Below are positions 23,204 through 34,688 of a DNA stretch of 64,000 bases, in pieces (positions within the stretch are counted from its first letter, which is position 1; the number at the start of each line of letters is the position of its first letter). Below the pieces are notes generated by a model. It saw only the letters and a list, made by a program, of their open reading frames with translations. It did no database searches and was not told where the DNA came from. Position numbers and translations under genes: made by a program. The DNA is taken from positions 273,638,900 to 273,702,899 of the forward strand of contig CM056993.1 in NCBI GenBank assembly GCA_029891345.1, written 5' to 3'. This DNA comes from Dryococelus australis (Eukaryota > Arthropoda > Insecta > Phasmatodea > Phasmatidae).

Positions 23204-25640
23204 ACTCCTAGGTGGTATTCATAGTCATGTCTCAAGGCTGAGTTTATGCCAGTCTTCGTCAAGACTATCTTATTTCTCAAGACAGTGATTTTTCCACACC
23301 ACGTTTCATAGTGTACAAACAAGACGATCTTCCGTGAAGGCAACGTGCTAAAGGCAGAGCTTATATATTACTACTTCCGTCTTGGCCAAACCCGAGCTTA
23401 GAGTAGAGCACTAGTAACGGTTTTGTTGGCCGATCTCCATGAAATTTCTTCCACTACTTTGTTAAGATATTTTTATTTTGTATACTTGATTTTTTTTTTT
23501 TAAATTTTAGTATAAATATTTAATAATCAATTTCATTAATCTGTCGCTTCATAATACGAGACTTGTTGAAAATATGTGTACGAGGTTTTGATCATATGAA
23601 CACACAACCGTTTGCTTTGTTCCGATGAAATTCGGTTTACGTAAGTGAAATAGTTCTGTTATTAAATAATATTCATGTGCACCTCTGCATTAGGTCAATC
23701 TGCAGACTTCGGAGAAATTATCCACTATACATTATACAAAACTTGGACACAGATACAAATAGGATATGATACTTTCAAGTCATTATGCTAGCATTGTATG
23801 GCTAAAAAATACCTTTACACCATCCGAGAAACCCAAGCTAATGACAGAAAAAAGCATCCAATTTTTGTTGGCGATGAGTGCAGGCTCATTAGAAAATGCT
23901 TACCACGCCGCACATGCACAGTGTACCAGGGTAATAACTACAGCGAGTTAAATAAGAAACAGTAACCAACATTTTTATTGTTGCCACACATCAATTCTGT
24001 GTCCTAAAATTCCAAACTAATACTCATTAGAAGCATTCAATTTGTCATTTTAAAAACAATTATGTTTAATAAAGCACTTTACTCCCTTCATTGCAGTGCT
24101 TTTTGCGAATGGAGGTAGTGGCGAGAATCTGAACTTCTTCCAGGCGAGGGGCCAACAGGGTTCAAAGGTAGGAAGGTAGGAAGGGAATAGCGCATAGCAG
24201 GTAGTTTGTTAATTTTTTTTCCCGATAGGATTAGGGTATGGGAGCGAATGGTTCCCTACCTGTTTGCGGATTTCTGCTGCTTGGCTGGTGGGTCAGCTAG
24301 TGACACACTGCATTCTGCCTACAGTGACTATCTTGACGCTTGTTTTGCTAGACTTAGATCATTTACATGGGTTTTCAGCACGATTAAGTACTACAATATG
24401 TTTTTTTTAAAATGAAAATGTACATTGCCCATTTCATTTGAAAGAGCTTTGGTGTTTGTATTTGTTTTTCAAAATATACAAACACAAATCCATGCATACT
24501 AACTTTTATCATTTTTCTGGTATGAAAGCATATATTTAATAATAGAACTCGGGCAACATTGAGATCTACATCCCCTGGTTATGTAAAGGTTAGCTAGAAT
24601 TGTTACTACGTCTTGATTTTACTTATTTCAGTATTTTAACATGAGGCGTCATGTTAAAAAATAAAACTAAATGAATTCCCGTTTGGAATATTTACTCAGT
24701 TTTACTGAACTTTCCAAAAACCAATCACTAGTCTACAATACGAACACGAACAGGATGACACAATAGGCGAATTTTAACACCGTCGCAGTAGTCAATTTAG
24801 TTACTTTACAATGTCCCTTTGCACTCGCATTGGGAGGCGACAGCACACTCATCCTCACATCGCGGCCGATTTTCATTAGTTGGAGATCCCTGGTGCAGCT
24901 CTGAGATCGGCGCGTATCTTATTCCTACATCTAATTCCAAAAATGGAAACCCTTTACACGAACTCCTATGATTTGCCAAACCCTAGTGTGTCGCGGAGAA
25001 GATTTAGAATAAATACTGTTTACTGTCGGTGAAACTACAAAAGAAGTTGCAAAAAAAAAAAAAACTGTTATCTCAAACTGACGTAACCCGAAAACCTCTC
25101 TGGGAACTCGAAAACGCCAATGCACTGCTGATAACCACTCGAATATGGCCCCGGTATTAAAACTGCTAAACTGTTCCTGCTCCACGTAGCACCAAAGAAA
25201 TATTTTGAATATTACACTCACTAACAAAAGAAAAAGGGAATTTTTATTAAAAATCAGATGAAAATTTATTATAAAAACCATTAAAAAATACATAACATGC
25301 AAGGCTACAATTTAGCTTTCAAATGTAGAATTGGAGCGTGAATACCTACTGCGGTAAGTGTGTTAATTTGTATATCATTAATGATGCTTGAATTACAATA
25401 GTATTTTAAATAATACGACGCCAATAAAGCTAAACCTCTCTCTGCTGAGGCACAGTTACATTTAATAAAAAAAGATGGCAGTGGTTTGGCTATACTCAGT
25501 ATGAATATACTGGAAGAGAAATGCAATTTGTACAAACTGCCGAACGAAATATGGACATATTCGTGGCCATGTACGTATGCATTTGCTTTAATTACGTGCG
25601 ATGAACTTGAGGTTGCAGCTTCACTGTAGAGATGGTGTCC
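23204..25640. other. AT-rich spacer, no gene recognised
   Basis: Frames at 23766-23951 (+), 24206-24415 (+), 24931-25302 (-, 123 codons) and 25305-25535 (-) have no domain I recognise. A GC-richer patch at 24780-24920 has no partner in the window. Confidence 0.4.
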
Positions 25641-26187
25641 ATATGAAGTGGAAACACATGACGGTTGATAGCGCTGGACCAGGTTGCTTATGTAAATTTT
25701 TACACTATGTTTGTAATGCTATGGAATGTTTTTAATATCGTCCAACAATGACAACAAAAGCATTTTGCCAGAATCATGGTGTTCTCGTTCCTCTCGAGCT
25801 ACTATGCTTGCTTTCGGTACGCTAAGCATTCCTTGCCAATATATTTATTGTGGAGCTGTTTCTTGTTTGGAGGGTGGGAAGTTGGGACTGAAGACGTTTG
25901 CGAACGTTCAGAAGCTTCCGGCTCGACAGCAAGCTCAATGTTTGAAGCAGTAGAACCATTTTCTGTTGGCGGCCGAAGAAACTGCAGCTGTGGAAAAATT
26001 ATATACGTAGAATTTTTTTTTGCTTACCGCACCACTGCGTACATCTTTCAGGCGTCGTATCTCCCGGAGATAACTATCCCGTATCGTTTTTCCACTTATT
26101 TTGCACTTGCAAACCTGAAAGTAAACACATTTGCAGCAGTTAATATTCAGAATCCACGTTTTTTGTGATAATACATTTCTGTTTCAG
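25641..26187 (+). other. 5' part of the Harbinger element, coding not resolved
   Basis: This interval should hold the N-terminal part and left end of the transposon whose catalytic region starts at 26188. I could not match its frames (25726-25953, 25776-26168) to the family N-terminus. The bases just before 26188 read 'atttctgtttcag', a good splice-acceptor context, so an intron may separate the N-terminal exon. The left terminal inverted repeat was not found. Confidence 0.35.
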
Positions 26188-27071
26188 GTATCTAGTTACG
26201 GGATGCAGTTTCGGTGAGTTTTGTCACACTCTCCGACTTGGGATGACAACTGTCCGAACTATAGTGCGACAGGTTGTGTACGGCTATATGGACCGAAGTG
26301 AAGGATACATGTACGCAATATCCTACAGGAGAGGAATGGAAGAATGTCATGGCACAGTTCCAAAAACCATGCACAATTCCCCAACTGTATAGGAGCAGTT
26401 GACAGAAAGCACATATGAATTACTAAGCCACCACACAGTGGATCTTTGTATTACAACTATAAGAGATTCTTTTCCATTGTACTACTTGGTATCTGCGACG
26501 CGGATTACAAGTTCTTCAGCATCGATATTGGAGTATATGGAAAGTGTAGCGATTCGTCAATTTTCAACGATTCCGTTATCTATGTCAAACTTGTCAGCGA
26601 GGACTTGCGAATCCCATACAAACGTCCCATCTCTGCAACCAACAGTACACCTATGCCATATGTTTTTGTAGGGGACGAGGCATTCACTCTATTGGAAAAC
26701 CTATGAGGCCGTATCCTGGCAACAATATAAGCAATGAATGTAAACATTTCAACTATATGCTCAGCTGTGCTCGTAGGTACATCGAGTGCACTTTCGGTAT
26801 CATGGCCAATACGTGGCACATTTTTCATCGGCCCCTAGACATACATATCGGCTTTGCAGTCGGCATTGTGAAGGCATGTTGAGTGTTACACAATTTCGTT
26901 CGCGATAGAGACGGCATTGCACGTGAAGAGTCTCTACATTGTTTTCCAACAATACAAGACACTCCACGAGATGTCGCAAGGAATACAAACCGTCCTGTGT
27001 CCTTCAGCTATTTGTTTGCTCAGTATTTTGTTGGCGCAGGACAAGTACCGTGGCAAAACAAATACAACTAA
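26188..27071 (+). pseudogene. PIF/Harbinger-type transposase (DDE_Tnp_4/HARBI1-like), broken
   Basis: In its intact form this family cuts and reinserts Harbinger DNA transposons through a DDE nuclease. The conserved blocks occur in order but in different frames: RYLVTG (26185 on), then FPNCIGAVDRKHI with the first catalytic Asp at 26401-26403. GDEAF follows with the second Asp at 26674-26676, and RYIECTFGIMANTW with the catalytic Glu at 26784-26786. LHNFVRDRDG comes last. Breaks seen include a frameshift between about 26340 and 26390 and a TGA where family members have Arg (just after DRKHI). A frameshift lies near 26700, and a TGA precedes VLHNF. All three catalytic residues survive, so inactivation is by frameshifts and stops. 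It is convergent with the MADF-like remnant at 27558-27776, the usual two-gene arrangement of these elements. Confidence 0.9.
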
Positions 27072-27557
27072 ATTTATGTGTCTATACTGTGAGATTTACC
27101 AGTTGTTTTACACACAAACGCAGTTTTTTTGTTGTAATGTTTGTTTGCATTTACTTTGCGCTACAGAACAAGTAATATGTTTGTTTTTGTTGTGTAACTC
27201 AGTAATTGTTATGTCTATCTGTGTTCCACTTGCTAATGTGATTAATTTAATAATTTATATTATGTTTTGAATTTAACTCCATACTTATCTAATTTGTTTA
27301 CCAACATATCAGCCACAAAACCATTGTGATATTGTGCTATTTGTACTACTTATCTGGTATTTATTTTGGGTTTGGCCGTAACTTTATTGGTATTTTTAAT
27401 TTGGCACACTTCTAATGTATGTTTATTTTGTGAGTATAACAGAGGTCGTGATCATTTTCCAGCACTGTGAACATGAGTGTACAGTTACGTGACTTCGATT
27501 AAGCTAAGCCAAAATTTGAACAGCTAAAGTATTATTTACCCTACATCATTCACACAC
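27072..27557. other. AT-rich segment between the two Harbinger ORFs
   Basis: This is presumed 3' flanking sequence of the transposase and of the opposing MADF-like ORF. It is T-rich, with no further domain seen. Confidence 0.5.
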
Positions 27558-27776
27558 CTACAATACATAATGGACTTTGGTACATACCAAGCTTTTTTTA
27601 ATTCTTTCCCCACATCTTCTCCTGCAATTTTGTCCACGATTTCTTCCCACATTTTTTTCATATATTTTTGTCCATATACTCCTGCATTTGCTGTCCCATA
27701 TTGCGGGACTGTCTTCTACTTCCAAAATTAATAATTCCGTATCAACCACCCGCTCGGACATTGTTATATCAAACAC
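27558..27776 (-). pseudogene. MADF (Myb/SANT-like) DNA-binding protein of the Harbinger element, broken
   Basis: The 72-codon frame begins MFDITMSERVVDTELL and contains LILEVEDSPAIWDSK, which fits the start of a MADF domain (Leu/Ile run, acidic residues, then a Pro-x-x-Trp-Asp motif). After that the frame appears shifted: another frame gives MWEEIVDKIAG and ELKKAW, closer to the expected helix residues. The domain is also shorter than usual, so I read it as internally deleted and frameshifted. Harbinger elements normally encode such a partner, which helps the transposase bind DNA and enter the nucleus. The position and opposing direction support that reading. Confidence 0.65.
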
Positions 27777-28030
27777 TTCTCCGGCACACTGTCAGGTTCG
27801 GCTTCCACACGACTGGCCGTGTCAGTGAGTTTTGTATATTTGATTTCCTTTGTGCTTCGGCCGCACGCGGCAGGTCAGTTGCGGTGCAGCTGCGTGTACA
27901 AACATAGTCGCGATCGACTTTGAAACCGCGTCGTGTTTGTGAGTGTTGCAAAGTTTAAACCAATACGAAATACGGTAGCGCCGTGCGGCACAGTGCGGCT
28001 AGTCGCGTGCGGTTGGTTGCGCCGGTGAGT
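27777..28030. other. GC-rich subterminal region of the Harbinger element
   Basis: This segment is unusually rich in G+C and CpG. It contains related words in opposite orientations, such as 'ccgcacgcggcaggtcagttg' (as CCGCACGCGGC) near 27861 and GCCGTGCGGC near 27979. It probably holds the promoter of the MADF-like ORF and one transposon end, near 28024. A matching left end was not located. Confidence 0.45.
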
Positions 28031-28449
28031 TATGTCCCTTAATCTCTTTCCTTTATTAACAAACGGAATACCATTCTCAGTTTGTCACAGCGGATTAGAC
28101 TGCCTATTTTTTCGTTGTTTAAACCGAAACATTTTTAAAGACGTGTTAGATAGGAGCTGGGAATACATGCATTATTTGTACGCCTACCCCCCCCCCCCCC
28201 ACCACCTTCCAATCCTACCCAACTCTTTTAAAACTGTAACATATTTGCAATATTGAAAAAGAGTTTTATTTTTCTTTCAGAGGCAACGAACACGAGTAAG
28301 AGTCCGTATAGCTCGGAGTCTTGCTAAGCTGGTCTATTATCTGTGTCACCTGACCACACTCCCTAATGCCACTTTCAAGTTGAGGGAATAATAGAGAGCT
28401 GGTAGTGAAGTTCTCCACCCCCCCCCCCCCCCTATTTTCAACGACTAGC
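28031..28449. other. Spacer with C runs
   Basis: C runs occur at about 28188-28200 and 28417-28432. The frames over them (28032-28256 +, 28266-28451 -) are unassigned. Confidence 0.4.
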
Positions 28450-28588
28450 ATATTATATGCGAATTGAAAAATAAAGTATTCCGAATATTACATAAGTATT
28501 GCAAATACATAAAGACATGGTTAAAACGAACAAAGTGACGTTAATGCGGCAAAAAATAACGAAATTGTTTTTCTGGCTTAGGAAAATG
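28450..28588 (+). repeat. Dispersed repeat family C, copy 2
   Basis: It aligns with 5710-5841 in the same orientation: shared start ATATTATATG and shared 'cgaacaaagtgacgttaatg' and 'aaaaataacgaaattg' blocks. It is non-coding and of unknown class. Confidence 0.75.
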
Positions 28589-29006
28589 TTGCAGACTAGT
28601 GCAAAAATTGATTGCAAAGAAAACTGTATGAATTTGTATTTCGTAATTAGTAAGTACCAAAGTTGATGAAATTCAATAATAATCCAAACTACAAAAAATG
28701 CACAATCGATTTTGCTTATTTGCTGCCAGATTTTTAAAAGTTAAGTCATTTTTTCTAAGAATTGCCAGTTTTAAGGAAGTCTAATAAATGAAATTTACTC
28801 GATGCATGCATAGAATGGCCGTTGCGGTACTACTGATATGATACTGGTATCGATACTTTACTTTCGATACTGGGTATTTTAGAATATATAATTTTATTTC
28901 GATTCCTTACTAGTATCAGATCAGTAACGGCTGGTCTTACCAGCTATTGGTAAAAGGTCTTGGGTAATTTATCTTCTAGGCAAATGACAAAATTCGTCTT
29001 ACCTTC
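28589..29006. other. Spacer with palindromic GATACTGGTATCGATACT-like words
   Basis: Between about 28830 and 28930 several GATACT/AGTATC words lie in both orientations. They may be the end of a small DNA element, but no boundary or target duplication can be fixed. Confidence 0.3.
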
Positions 29007-30482
29007 TGACGCGGGTTGACTGGATGACATGGAGTAAAATATGGGAAAGGAGCTGTAATGACTTGATCATACTTAGGCTAGCCAATTTGATGCCAGGGCA
29101 TAGGGTGATACTTGGTTGATTGGGAATTTTCAAAGACGGTGAACAAAATTTGGAAAGAGGTGTTTGGAATTACATACCTGGTAGACGCCAGATGTCGCCG
29201 TGGCTACGTCACTGATGCTGTTGCGGTAGAGCTGAATCCTTGTTACCTCGGGGTGCTGCGAGCTGATTCTCCGGCCAAATTTCCCACAACGATCTTGCTG
29301 TTCACCTGATGTGGAGGCCTCGTTGTTTGCTAAAAGAGGGGCTCTTCGGGTGGCCCAATCACCGCATGGTAATGCAAATTATTGACATATTGAATCAGCA
29401 CAGTCAGACTCCTTAAGTGTGGATTGTTATGGCCAAACCACACAACCATAAATGCTAAACATGCTACTTTGAAATATGTTGCAGCACACATGAAAACAAA
29501 TGGTTACCATTCAATGCACATGAACACTTGTAGAAGAAAATGGCGTACTTTAAGACGACCGAATAAAAAGCATTCGTCAGATTCATGCTATTTAGTGGAG
29601 ATTCAAACGTTCCCTCGAGGAGAACAGCTTACACAGTTGCACACTCTCAGCCTGCGGCGAAGAAAACATGGCAATAAAAGCACTAGGCTAGTATGGAATT
29701 AAGTGTGGTGATAAATTTACGAATTCCCCAGGCAATGCAATTCCCGGGGAGGCAAGGGGGAGTGTCTCGGACGGTAGAAATCAAAAGGTTCTTGAGAAAT
29801 TAAACTATTATAGAGAAGTTACCAGTGAAGAAGAATTGAAACCATCCGGGCTGGAAAAGCGCGAGCCTGATTTCAATCGGTCCTCCTCCTCTGGGTGCGA
29901 CTTGCTGACTAACTTCCCGCCGTTGTGCATGGGCTGGCGGTGGCTGGTCCACGCGCCGTGAAGGGATCTACTTGCACATGCGGAAGAATATATTTACCGT
30001 TACATGCTACAAACAATATTAAACACTGCAAAAAAAATCAAATAATTATTCTGATGCTTACCTTGCAAATCGGATGAAATGGAATGGACAAAACACTGGT
30101 GGGGGTGAAAATAAACATATACGAAAACAAAAACAACACTGCAAAATAATAAGGTTTTTCTAGGCATCATTTTCTTTATTTACTGGACATGTGTCCTAAT
30201 CACGTATCGAGAAATATTCCTACAAAAATGTTTATAACCCTTTTAATGCAATAACACGTGTATGTGTATCACTCCACCCACTCTCTCGGGCGGGTAAACA
30301 CATGTGGTGCTACACCTATTTGAACCGACTGCACTTGCCCTATCATGCACTTGCCTGCATTACTCCTGCACTCACACAACACTGACGATACTAGTTGGCG
30401 ATTATCGTCGAGTGCGCATGTGTGTTGCGCTGGGGAGTGCCCAGCGAGACAAACTGTCTAAAGTGGGGAACGACACACATCA
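29007..30482 (-). repeat. 3' LTR of the 29-34.7 kb element
   Basis: It is alignable along its whole length with 33216-34688. Examples are the 'ggaaagaggtgtttggaatt' block, the 'ggctcttcgggtggcccaat' block, 'ttccccaggc', and the stretch from 'ggatctactt' to 'caaacaatattaaaca'. It also aligns more loosely with 38993-40354. The short frames inside it (29112-29309, 29424-29702, 30304-30573) are LTR readings, not genes. Confidence 0.85.
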
Positions 30483-30500
30483 AACATCCCTCCCCCCTAT
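30483..30500 (-). promoter_or_regulatory. Candidate polypurine tract
   Basis: Read on the - strand the bases are AATAGGGGGGAGGGATGTT, directly upstream of the TGATGTGTG start of the 3' LTR. This is the expected position and composition of the plus-strand primer of LTR retrotransposons. Confidence 0.65.
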
Positions 30501-33197
30501 TTCAGAGGCAGTTTGTGGTCCCACACCGCTACCTGTAGCATTCGTGTGTCCTCGGGGTCCTCCGAGTGTGTAGGTTGTAGGCCCTTCCCTACTGAACCGT
30601 ACCTCTTCCCGGTGCTCCTGCGTATCTGTGGCGAACTGTGCCATGGGTGGCCGAAGCCCACCCACATTGGCTCCACTGCTGAGGCGGGTGAACCCACTAC
30701 ATCCTGTGGAAGCGAAATGAAGCAATTGACCCGCTGCTTTCAGTCCCGCCATCGCTGCTGCTGCTACTTGCGTCCCCTCGCCTGCTCCTGCCGTTCCTCC
30801 TCTTCTTGCTGCCCTCTTCTATGCTTCCGTCATGCTGCCATTCTCGGGCGCGACCCGGAAGGTCTCCTTCATCCTGTCCACTTGCGGTGTTTTCTCCTGC
30901 TCCTTCCTCTTCTCTTACGGCCTCTTTCCCCATACTTGCTGGTTTTTTCTAATTTGATGAAGTGAAAAATGATGATGGACGCATTGTTATCTTGAGTGGT
31001 GTGACAATCCCTGCGCACGATGTTGTAACTTTCGGCGTGGTTGAGTGATGTGGGCCCAAACCATGACCCTGGGCGAATTGAACTTGCATGGTTGATATGG
31101 GTCTATGGAAGGAAGGGAGGGAGGTCTGACTCACCGTCCACATCCTGCTGCGCGGTCGACTGATGAGTGGGCCGAACATCCACAGACACTCCTGTCAAGC
31201 GATGCGTACACTTCAAACTCTGAGCAAACAGGTGTAAATGACTGACTTTGCCAAAATTTGAAAATGTCTAGTCTGGAATAAATGTCACAATGTTTACATT
31301 TGCAATCTGCCAAAATTTACACTCGCAAAAAAAAGTTTACACTTGCAACCTCACTTTGCTTTGGGTTTGCCCCAATGGCCGGAACATCTGTTTAAACTTC
31401 ACATGCCGTGTAAGGTTATGTAAACAGTGTTGACAAAAGAGCAATGGTTCACTTAGCTTGCAAATTTCCGCGATAATGCGGCGGGTTTTGCACTCGCAAT
31501 CGTTTGTCTGTGCTTTCGTTTGTTACTGTGTGCTGAATGTTTACTTCGGCAATGGCATGACGATGACTTAGAACATTGTGTGCGCTCTGTGACTGATTGG
31601 TGCATCAGTTTTACCACGCTATTCTCCACATGCGATGCTGTAATGGTGCGACATGTGGTAGGTGGTGGGGTGACTGGTGACCGGCAACTTAACACTTGAT
31701 CTGCGGAGACCGAACACACAGGAATTTCCTTCATCATCACACTTTCACTTACTTGTGTCACTGTGTCCTTGACGATCTCAATGGTCTGTCGAACTGCTTT
31801 TTGCCAGTTATGGCATCCACTGAGCCAGTGGTATCATGTAGTTATGCAGTACCTGCAGGGATGGGGTGGGCGTGATGTTTTCGCCGGCGCCCTGTAGTCC
31901 GCTGAAATACTGTGCTGTGAGGTGCGAGTTAGACCACTGTTGCATTCAGACACGTTCACTGCGGCCGGTATCAATCTCGCCAGCTGGTCACGTGGTGCTG
32001 TGTTTACTTCCGCCGAGGTGGGTGTTGTAGAGAGTTGTGGCACGCTGAACCATGACAGCCCGTTCCCGCCTTTCAAGTGAGCTGTGGCTGCTATAACAAG
32101 TTCCGATGCTTACATCGGATGTTGCTCAGCTTGTTGTGGTGGGTGATGCACTGGTGTCAGCACTGGTTGTTGAAATGACATATTATTGTTTGCTGTAGAA
32201 ATGTTCCTTGACTTGCTGTTATTGCACTCGTAAAACTGAAATGTCTGTCCACAAACAGTTGCTGCTTCGGGTATTGTTTAGGCACACTGGGTGGTATGCC
32301 TGTCGACATATGATATACATTGGCCTGTACACCATAGATTGCTACACTGCATTTGTTGTCCATAATTTGGTTGATGAAAATTTCGAAAAATTCGTGTTTC
32401 TTTTTTGTTGGGCCTGAAATGTTCACACTTAGTGGGACTTAGACTGTCACTTGTGGTTGCACTGATGCTGTTACTTTCCGAATGTCCTGTGCTATCTTCT
32501 GTTTGTGGTTGGTCGCAGCGCGGCTGTTTGTTGTTGAGTCCGGTCGACTGTCGCAACGACAACATTGCCCTCATCCGAATTTGTCAACAAAGTCCAATGA
32601 GAGTGCTTTGAGGCACTGTAAGCACAATGGTGTGGGTGTCGCGGTGGGTGTGGCGTAGCTGGCCATGTTGACGTACACAGGTCCACGTGCATGAGGCGGT
32701 GGTCACGACATGACAGTCCTGCTCAAGCACGCACGAGCACGAGGGTCAACAAACCGGTCCCGCTCAGCTGACCACCGGCAGGCGGTGTGAGCAGTTATCA
32801 GGGGGGAGGAGGGGAATGGCTGGTAGCGGAGGGGGTGGCATGGGCCCGTTCTCCCTTCCTTGCCTTTGTCCTGCATCCTGCCTTGTGGCAAGTGCCCTGA
32901 CGTCATGCGCTGCAACAGGATGGCTGCCTTTTTCGCCCTTCTTTTCCGCTTTCCCCACAACTGCGACATACCAGCTTTGCACACCCTTTTCCCTGCTAAA
33001 CACATGGTCTGCTTTCTAGCATCTCCCAGGCATCTGTAAGGTGTCACGATGTTGTAGATGTTCTCCTCTGCTTCCTCTCATTGCAGGTAGGCGGTTAGAC
33101 AGGGTTAGGATGGCGTAGATGGACAGATTGAGGTGGGGAAAATTTATAAAGTTTGTTCGACAAATTCAGACATGGATTTTGGGGGGAAATTTGTCAT

Positions 33198-33215
33198 CAC
33201 GGGAGGGCGCTAATT
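33198..33215 (-). promoter_or_regulatory. Candidate primer-binding region
   Basis: The first bases inside the 5' LTR, on the - strand, include GCCCTCCCGTG. The same 11 bases occur in the same position inside the LTR of the other copy (38975-38985), which argues for function. I could not match the block to a specific tRNA 3' end from memory, and the bases between it and the LTR differ between copies. Confidence 0.45.
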
Positions 33216-34688
33216 TGACATGGGTTGAATGGATGAGATAGGGTAAAATATGACAAAGGAGCTGTAACAACTTGGCCACAATTAGGCTAGCCAATTTGAC
33301 AGCAAGCCAAAGGGTGATATTGGGATAATTGGGAATTTACAAAGGCGGTGAAGAAAATTTGGAAAGAGGTGTTTGGAATTACATACCGGTGGGCACCAGA
33401 CATCGCCGTGGTGGCATCATTGATTCTGTTGTGGTAGAGCTGAGTCCTCGTTACCTCCTCGGGGTACTGCGGGCCGGTCCCCAGCCAGTTTTTCCCATGA
33501 TGACCTTGCTGTTCTCCTGATGTAGGGTCATAGTTGTTTGCTAAATGAGGGGCTCTTCGGGTGGCCCAATAACTGCATGGTATTACAAATTACAGACATA
33601 TTGAATCGGCACAATCAGACTCCCTATGCGTGGATTGTTAGAACCAAACTACACACCTATAAATGCTAAACATTCTACTTTGAAATACGTTGCAGCACGC
33701 ATGAAAAGAAATAGTTACCTTCAATACACATTAACACTTATAGAAGAAAATGGCGGGTTATAAGGGGCCCATGCCCTGAAATGCCTTCCGGTGACCGAAT
33801 AAAAAGTACTCGTCAGTTCATGCTATCTATTGGAGATTCTAACATTCCCTACAGGAAAACAGCTTACACAGTTGCACGCTTTCAACCTGCGGCGAAGACA
33901 ATCCGGTAATGAAAGCAAATTTACGAACTCCCCAGGCGTTGCAATTCCTGGGGAGGCAAGGGGGACTGTCTCGGATGGAAGAAAACAAAAGGTTCTTGAG
34001 AAATTAATCTATTACAGGTAAGTTACCGGTGAAGAAGAATTGAAACCATCTCGGTGGGAAAAGCGCGAGCGTGATTTTACACAGTCCTCCCCCTTTGGGT
34101 GCAGCTTGTTGAGTACATTCCCACTGTGGCGCAAGGGCTGGCGGTGGCAGACCCATGCTCCGTGGAGGGATCTACTTACACATTCGGTAGAACATATTTA
34201 CAGTTATATGCTACAAACAATATTAAACAAATCAAGTATTTATTCTGAGGCTTACCTTGCAAATAGGATGAAATGGAATGGACAAAACACTGGTGGCGGT
34301 GAAAATAAACATTTATGAAATCAATAACAACACTGCAAAACAATGGCACTGGAGCATAAGGGTTTCTAGGCATCTTTTACTTTATTTACTGGACATGTGT
34401 CCTCATCACGTGACGAGAAATATTCATGCAAAAATGTTTATAACCCTTTTAATGCAATAACACGCGATTGTGTATCACTCCGCCCGCTCTCTCGGGCCGG
34501 TAAATGCATGTGGCGCTCACTACTTTGCACAGACTGCACGTGCCTTATCCTGCACTCGCATGCACCACTCGTGCAATCACGTGACATTGACACTACTCGC
34601 TGGTAATCAATTGTCGAGTGTGCATGTGTGCTGCACTTGGAAGCGGCCAGTGCGACAAACTGCCTAAGGTGGGGAACGTCACAAATCA
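33216..34688 (-). repeat. 5' LTR of the 29-34.7 kb element
   Basis: It is the partner of 29007-30482, with shared terminal sequence on the - strand (TGATTTGTGACG at the start, CAACCCATGTCA at the end). Both LTRs keep the order GTGGGGAACG, GACAAACTG, 'tgcaataacacg', 'ggacatgtgtcct', 'ggatctactt', 'ccccaggc' and 'gaggggctcttcgg'. The frames at 33329, 33830, 34040, 34278, 34397 and 34470 (+) and 34176, 34438 (-) are LTR readings. Confidence 0.85.

Larger units (their letters stand above)
30483..33215 (-). mobile_element. Internal region of the LTR retrotransposon, coding not identified
   Basis: Read from 33215 down to 30483, it starts with a block conserved in the copy at 38430 and ends in a purine tract. 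The largest - frames are 32703-33047 (basic, 114 codons), 32278-32574, 31453-31761 (102 codons), 30697-30933 (Glu/Arg/Ser-rich) and 30480-30752. None shows a gag zinc knuckle, protease, reverse transcriptase or integrase motif that I can recognise. It is either a deleted derivative or a non-autonomous type that depends on another element's proteins. Confidence 0.6.
29007..34688 (-). mobile_element. LTR retrotransposon, full-length in outline, no recognisable pol
   Basis: Two direct repeats of almost equal length (29007-30482 and 33216-34688, 1476 and 1473 bp) flank 2733 bp. Read on the - strand the LTRs begin TGAT(T/G)TGTG and end GTCA, matching the canonical TG...CA. A purine tract (30487-30497 region) lies immediately inside the downstream LTR, where a polypurine tract belongs. 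The LTRs differ by roughly a tenth or more by eye, so the insertion is old. Flanking tetranucleotides are CTTC (29003-29006) and CATC (34689-34692), an imperfect target duplication. The superfamily cannot be named without pol. Confidence 0.8.

Noticed and set aside
30513..30965. A 150-codon Cys/Ser/Leu-rich open frame on +
   Set aside because: It is antisense to the LTR element interior and overlaps open - frames. The composition fits a GC-rich, stop-poor patch read backwards.
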